This document shows positions 60,375 to 64,000 of a stretch of 64,000 bases of DNA, piece by piece (the first letter of the stretch is position 1; each line of letters opens with the position of its first letter). The position numbers were made by a program, and so were the translations under genes. Below the pieces are notes generated by a model, which was not told the DNA's origin, made no database searches, and saw only the letters and a program-made list of their open reading frames with translations. This stretch comes from Polaromonas sp. P2-4. GTDB lineage: Bacteria; Pseudomonadota; Gammaproteobacteria; Burkholderiales; Burkholderiaceae_C. The DNA lies in contig CP087965.1 in assembly GCA_024703855.1 (NCBI GenBank), positions 132,001-196,000 on the forward strand, written 5' to 3'.

Positions 60375-62344
60375 CAAATATCAATTTCCACGGCATCACC
60401 GTGCAATTCCATCAGTTCATGGCGCGCCGCCGCTTCGCCTTTGCCCATCAGCTTGGTGATCAGGCTCTCGGTTTGCAGAAAATCCTGGTTGCCCAGTTGC
60501 ACCGGCAACAGGCGACGGGTGTCCGGGTTGAGGGTGGTTTCCCACAATTGTTCCGCATTCATTTCGCCCAGACCCTTGAAGCGGCTGATGCTCCAGCCGT
60601 TTTCCCGCACACCGTCTTTGCGTAATTTATCCAGTATGGCGGTCAATTCGCCTTCGTCAAGGGCATAAACCTTGGAGGCCGGTTTTTTGCCACGCGCCGG
60701 CGCGTCCACCCGAAACAGCGGCGGGCGCGCCACATACACATTACCAGCCTCAATCAGTTTGGGGAAATGGCGGAAAAACAGGGTCAGCAGCAGCACCTGG
60801 ATGTGCGAACCGTCCACGTCGGCATCGCTCAGGATGCAGACCTTGCCGTAACGCAAGCCGCTCAGGTCTGGCGTGTCATTCGGGCCGTGCGGATCGACGC
60901 CGATAGCCACCGCGATGTCGTGGATTTCGGTGTTGGCAAACAGGCGATCACGCTCGACCTCCCAGGTATTGAGTACCTTGCCGCGCAGTGGCAGTATCGC
61001 CTGGCTCTCTTTGTCGCGGCCCATTTTGGCACTGCCGCCGGCAGAATCGCCCTCGACCAGAAACACCTCGTTGTGCGCCAAGTCCTTGCTTTCGCAGTCG
61101 GTCAGCTTGCCCGGCAACACGGCCACGCCCGAGCCCTTGCGTTTCTCAACCTTCTGGCCAGCCTTCTGGCGGGTTTGCGCCGCCCGAATGGCCAGTTCGG
61201 CCAGCCTTTTGCCGTAGTCCACATGCTGGTTCAGCCACAGCTCCAATGCCGGGCGCACATAGCTTGACACCAGCCGCACGGCATCACGCGAGTTCAGGCG
61301 CTCCTTGATTTGGCCCTGAAACTGCGGGTCCAGCACCTTGGCGCTGAGCACATAGCTGGCGCGTGCAAACACGTCTTCAGGCAGCAGCTTCACGCCTTTG
61401 GGCAAGAGCGAATGCAGCTCGATAAAGCTTTTGACGGCGTTGAACAGGCCATCGCGCAGCCCGCTTTCGTGGGTGCCGCCGGCGCTGGTGGGAATCAAAT
61501 TGACGTAGCTTTCGCGCACCGGCTGGCCGTCTTCGGTAAAGGCCACGCACCAGCTGGCGCCCTCGCCTTCGGCAAAGCTGTCATGCGAGGCATCGGCAAA
61601 ACCTTCGCCTTCAAACATCGGGATCACCGGGTCGGCGGTCAGGGTTTGCATCAAATAGTCGCGCAAGCCGCCCTTGTAGGCCCAGGATTGCGTGTCTTTG
61701 GTTTTCTCGACGGTGAGCGTCACGGTCACGCCGGGCATCAGCACCGCCTTGCTGCGCAGCAAATGTGTCAGCTCGGCCATGGGCAGGATGGAAGACTCAA
61801 AATACTTGGCATCCGGCCAGGCGCGCACCGAAGTACCCGACTTGCGGTCGCCCTCACCGGCTTTGCGCAAATCCAGCTTTTCGGTGACGTCGCCACCCGA
61901 AAACACCAGCCTGGCGACCATGCCTTCGCGGTAAGACGTGACTTCAAGACGTTTTGACAGCGCGTTGGTCACGCTGACGCCCACACCGTGCAGGCCGCCC
62001 GAGAAGCTGTAAGCGCCGCCATTGCCCTTGTCGAACTTGCCGCCCGCGTGCAGGCGGGTGAACACGAGTTCGACCACGGGCGCTTTTTCTTCCGGGTGCA
62101 GGCCAAACGGAATGCCGCGGCCGTCGTCTTCCACCGTCACCGAACCATCGCTGTGCAAGGTCACCCTGAGTTTCTTGCCGTACCCGGCCAAGGCTTCGTC
62201 GGCCGAGTTGTCCAGCACTTCCTGGATGATGTGCAGGGGGTTGTCGGTGCGCGTGTACATGCCCGGCCGCTGCTTGACGGGCTCCAGGCCCTTGAGCACG
62301 CGGATCGAGCTTTCAGAATATTCGGGGGTTTGTGTGACGGCCAT
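60374..62344 (-). CDS. parE: DNA topoisomerase IV subunit B
   Basis: 656 residues, intact. The GHKL ATPase domain shows EVLDNSADEALAGYGKKLRV, VEDDGRGIPFGLHPEEKAPV and SGGLHGVGVSVTNALSKRLE. The transducer follows, then the TOPRIM domain with VEGDSAGGSAKMGRDKESQA, ILPLRGKVLNTW and LSDADVDGSHIQVLLLTLFF, and the C-terminal RFKGLGEMNAEQLWETTLNP. The length excludes GyrB (about 800+ residues). It pairs with ParC encoded downstream. It is one of the few long genes with no frame break, so sequence quality is uneven rather than uniformly poor. Confidence 0.97.
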   Translation of the reverse strand: MAVTQTPEYSESSIRVLKGLEPVKQRPGMYTRTDNPLHIIQEVLDNSADEALAGYGKKLRVTLHSDGSVTVEDDGRGIPFGLHPEEKAPVVELVFTRLHAGGKFDKGNGGAYSFSGGLHGVGVSVTNALSKRLEVTSYREGMVARLVFSGGDVTEKLDLRKAGEGDRKSGTSVRAWPDAKYFESSILPMAELTHLLRSKAVLMPGVTVTLTVEKTKDTQSWAYKGGLRDYLMQTLTADPVIPMFEGEGFADASHDSFAEGEGASWCVAFTEDGQPVRESYVNLIPTSAGGTHESGLRDGLFNAVKSFIELHSLLPKGVKLLPEDVFARASYVLSAKVLDPQFQGQIKERLNSRDAVRLVSSYVRPALELWLNQHVDYGKRLAELAIRAAQTRQKAGQKVEKRKGSGVAVLPGKLTDCESKDLAHNEVFLVEGDSAGGSAKMGRDKESQAILPLRGKVLNTWEVERDRLFANTEIHDIAVAIGVDPHGPNDTPDLSGLRYGKVCILSDADVDGSHIQVLLLTLFFRHFPKLIEAGNVYVARPPLFRVDAPARGKKPASKVYALDEGELTAILDKLRKDGVRENGWSISRFKGLGEMNAEQLWETTLNPDTRRLLPVQLGNQDFLQTESLITKLMGKGEAAARHELMELHGDAVEIDI

Positions 62345-62480
62345 GGCAGATCGGGTAGTTGGCGCGATTGTAGACGGGGCCGGCCAAGTAACTGGACAAA
62401 TACACAGTTCAACCCATTTTCGGCATCGTCCTGCAAGCCTGCTGACAGCAGAAAAAGCGCATTGTCGTTACAGTCAGCCG

Positions 62481-63722
62481 ATGTCCTCCAGCACCCTCTC
62501 CCCCGCCAAAACCCTGTCCATGCTTCAGCTACTGGCCTGCGGCGCAGCCATCGTCACCCTGTCCATGGGCATACGCCACGGCTTCGGGCTTTGGCTGCAA
62601 CCCATTACCCAAGCGCAGGGCTGGACGCGCGAAACCTTTGCCTTTGCACTGGCCGTGCAAAACCTCGCCTGGGGCGTGTTCGGCATCTTTGCCGGCATGG
62701 CGGCCGACCGCTTTGGTGCTTTTCGCGTGGTCGTGGTCGGCGCCATGCTGTATGCGCTGGGTCTGGTGGGCATGGCGCTCTCGCCCACCGGTTTGCTGTT
62801 CACCTTGACCGCCGGGGTATTGATCGGTGCCGCGCAGGCGGGCACCACCTATGCGGTGATTTACGGCGTGATCGGGCGCAATATTTCGGCCGACAAGCGT
62901 TCCTGGGCCATGGGTGTGGCGGCCGCGGCGGGTTCATTTGGCCAGTTTCTGATGGTGCCGGTCGAAGGCTTTTTGATCAGCGGCCTGGGCTGGAAAGAAG
63001 CGCTGCTGGCGCTAAGTGCTGCCGTCCTGCTGATGGTACCGCTGGCGCTGGGCCTGCGTGAAAAGAGCTTTGCCGGTGGGCCAACCGCCAGGCGCGAGCA
63101 GACCATAGCGCAGGCCTTGCGTGAAGCCTTCAAATACCCAAGTTTTCAGCTGCTGATGGCGGGCTATTTTGTCTGCGGCTTTCAGGTGGTGTTCATCGGC
63201 GTGCACATGCCCAGCTACCTGAAAGACAAGGGCCTGTCGCCCCAGGTGGCCAGCTACGCGCTGGCTTTGATTGGCCTTTTCAATGTGTTTGGCACTTACG
63301 CCGCCGGAGCGCTGGGCCAGAGAATCGCCAAAAGGAAGATTCTGACGACGATTTATTTGTCACGATCCATCGTCATCGCCGTGTTTCTGGCCGCCCCGCT
63401 GAGCCCGGCCAGCGTCTATATTTTTGCCAGCCTGATGGGCCTCTTGTGGCTGTCCACCATTCCGCCCACCAACGCCGTGGTGGCCCAGATCTTCGGCATC
63501 CAGCACCTGTCGATGCTGGGCGGTTTTGTGTTTTTCAGCCATCAAATCGGCTCCTTCATGGGCGTCTGGCTGGGCGGTTATTTGTATGACCGCACCGGCA
63601 GCTACGACATCGTCTGGTACATCGCGATTGCGCTGGGCGTGTTTGCGGCGCTGGTGAACCTGCCGGTGCGCGAAGCCCCGATTTACCGCGCCAGCCCCGG
63701 CAAGCTGCCGCAAGGGGCCTGA
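62481..63722 (+). CDS. Major facilitator superfamily transporter
   Basis: 413 residues, intact, 12 predicted membrane segments. It starts MSSSTLSPAKTLSMLQLLAC with ATG 62481. Loop 2-3 motif is AGMAADRFGAFRVVVVGAML, with PTGLLFTLTAGVLIGAAQAG and SFQLLMAGYFVCGFQVVFIG, VHMPSYLKDKGLSPQVASYA in the second half. The pattern resembles the oxalate/formate antiporter-like or monocarboxylate (MCT-like) MFS groups. The substrate is unknown. An uninterrupted frame continues upstream into antisense parE, but that part is not protein-like. It is divergent from parE. Confidence 0.9.
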   Translation: MSSSTLSPAKTLSMLQLLACGAAIVTLSMGIRHGFGLWLQPITQAQGWTRETFAFALAVQNLAWGVFGIFAGMAADRFGAFRVVVVGAMLYALGLVGMALSPTGLLFTLTAGVLIGAAQAGTTYAVIYGVIGRNISADKRSWAMGVAAAAGSFGQFLMVPVEGFLISGLGWKEALLALSAAVLLMVPLALGLREKSFAGGPTARREQTIAQALREAFKYPSFQLLMAGYFVCGFQVVFIGVHMPSYLKDKGLSPQVASYALALIGLFNVFGTYAAGALGQRIAKRKILTTIYLSRSIVIAVFLAAPLSPASVYIFASLMGLLWLSTIPPTNAVVAQIFGIQHLSMLGGFVFFSHQIGSFMGVWLGGYLYDRTGSYDIVWYIAIALGVFAALVNLPVREAPIYRASPGKLPQGA

Positions 63723-63725
63723 AAT

Positions 63726-63844
63726 TGACCACAAGAATCGCGCTTTGGCTGCTCGCGATCAGCGCATCGCTGGCGGTGTTTGCCCTCTACACGCGGCCTG
63801 ATTTCCTGTTCACACTCGCCAATCAAGTTTGGGCGTGTTTTTAG
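63726..63844 (+). CDS. Very small membrane protein (one frame break)
   Basis: About 39 residues if one T is restored near 63781: MTTRIALWLLAISASLAVFA, LYTRPDFLFTLANQVWACF. It begins with TTG three bases after the MFS stop. A single hydrophobic helix with a short C-terminal tail ending in CF. Without the repaired base the frame runs on into low-quality sequence. The call rests on the continuous hydrophobic pattern and on the same indel type seen throughout; it is short, so confidence is limited. Confidence 0.5.
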
Positions 63845-63893
63845 GTCCCTCAGGGGATTTTTCAGGTCATTTCGGCCGTTCGCCCAATAAACA

Positions 63894-63922
63894 CGGGCGC
63901 AAGCAGCTATGAAAATAATAGT
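63894..63922 (-). repeat. ~55-bp palindromic repeat, copy L, overlapping an SDR start codon
   Basis: ACGGGCGCAAGCAGCTATGAAAATAATAG: the GCGCCCGT and GCTAT...ATAGC parts in minus orientation, with the second arm degraded to AATAG. The ATG inside it is the apparent start of the next gene. Confidence 0.6.
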
Positions 63923-64000
63923 AATTACAGGGGCCTCTGACGGCATAGGTGCAGAAATGGCGCGGCAACTGGCGCAAACCCACCGGGCGGGTGTCGCCCT
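63909..64000 (+). CDS. Short-chain dehydrogenase/reductase, 3' truncated
   Basis: Only the first ~30 codons are in the window: MKIIVITGASDGIGAEMARQ, LAQTHRAGVA. TGASDGIG is the SDR cofactor-binding TGxxxGIG motif with the usual spacing from the start. The ATG falls inside copy L of the palindromic repeat, and codons 2-5 (AAAATAATAGTA) are AT-rich. Substrate cannot be inferred. Confidence 0.85.
   Translation, partial: MKIIVITGASDGIGAEMARQLAQTHRAGVA

Noticed and set aside
62022..62480. N-terminal extension of the MFS transporter
   Set aside because: It lies antisense to conserved parE; the transporter's first helix starts just after ATG 62481.

Overview
The window is a 64 kb piece of a Betaproteobacterial chromosome, most likely Burkholderiales, family Comamonadaceae (Polaromonas/Rhodoferax/Variovorax-like). 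This rests on the high-GC coding style, a Bug/TctC-type solute-binding protein, the gene contents, and several intergenic repeat families I associate with this family. I saw no rRNA, tRNA or CRISPR array. A dominant technical feature is that about two thirds of the genes carry one or more single- or two-base frame breaks. They lie mostly in A/T homopolymers of 5-8 bases (usually one base short) or in GC dinucleotide runs. The breaks hit essential genes (dnaK, dnaJ, parC), so I read them as consensus or assembly errors and annotate each locus as one gene across its break.

Layout. 1-2.7 kb: end of a TctC-type gene, a group II intron 3' end (domains V-VI, minus strand), a MarR regulator, an inverted-repeat element and an HxlR-type regulator. 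2.8-6.9 kb: grpE-dnaK-dnaJ with a sigma-32-type promoter. 7-8.8 kb: a saccharopine dehydrogenase-like oxidoreductase divergent from a TetR regulator across a double palindromic operator. 9-13.3 kb: a lipoprotein glycerophosphodiesterase, then a formaldehyde-detoxification operon (frmA, alpha/beta hydrolase, fghA). 13.3-16 kb: a PA0069-type radical SAM gene whose predicted LexA box is split by an intact IS1595-family element with an 8-bp target duplication, then a DOPA dioxygenase-like gene. 16-25 kb, minus strand: acyltransferase, nitronate monooxygenase, acyl-CoA dehydrogenase with etfA and etfB, an MscS channel, an enoyl-CoA hydratase and an HDAC-like amidohydrolase. 25-31 kb: moxR-DUF58-tgpA, then a MltB-type transglycosylase. 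31-33 kb: an AT-richer patch with two unknown proteins. 33-36.6 kb: a cyclic-nucleotide-binding protein, cytochrome b561 with two YceI proteins, and a GSU2403-type nucleotidyltransferase.

36.7-51.4 kb is the most unusual part. Two sets of circularly permuted ATP-grasp, alpha-E and transglutaminase-like genes lie head to head around comEC. In one set they are three separate genes. In the other, ATP-grasp and alpha-E are fused and accompanied by a roughly 1220-residue DUF2126 transglutaminase. Such sets are predicted, but as far as I know not biochemically established, to be peptide-modifying amidoligase systems. 51.5-57 kb: RidA, a SCO1-cytochrome c fusion with a multicopper oxidase, and an FMN riboswitch in front of a solitary ribH. 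57-62.3 kb: parE-lytic transglycosylase-parC. The window ends with an MFS transporter, a tiny membrane protein and the start of an SDR gene.

Dispersed repeats are abundant: about 12 copies of a ~55-bp palindromic element (some inside coding sequence), three copies of a ~160-bp inverted-repeat element, a 272-bp TA-flanked element that supplies a stop codon, a 525-bp long inverted repeat inside an operon, and four tandem 84-bp units.
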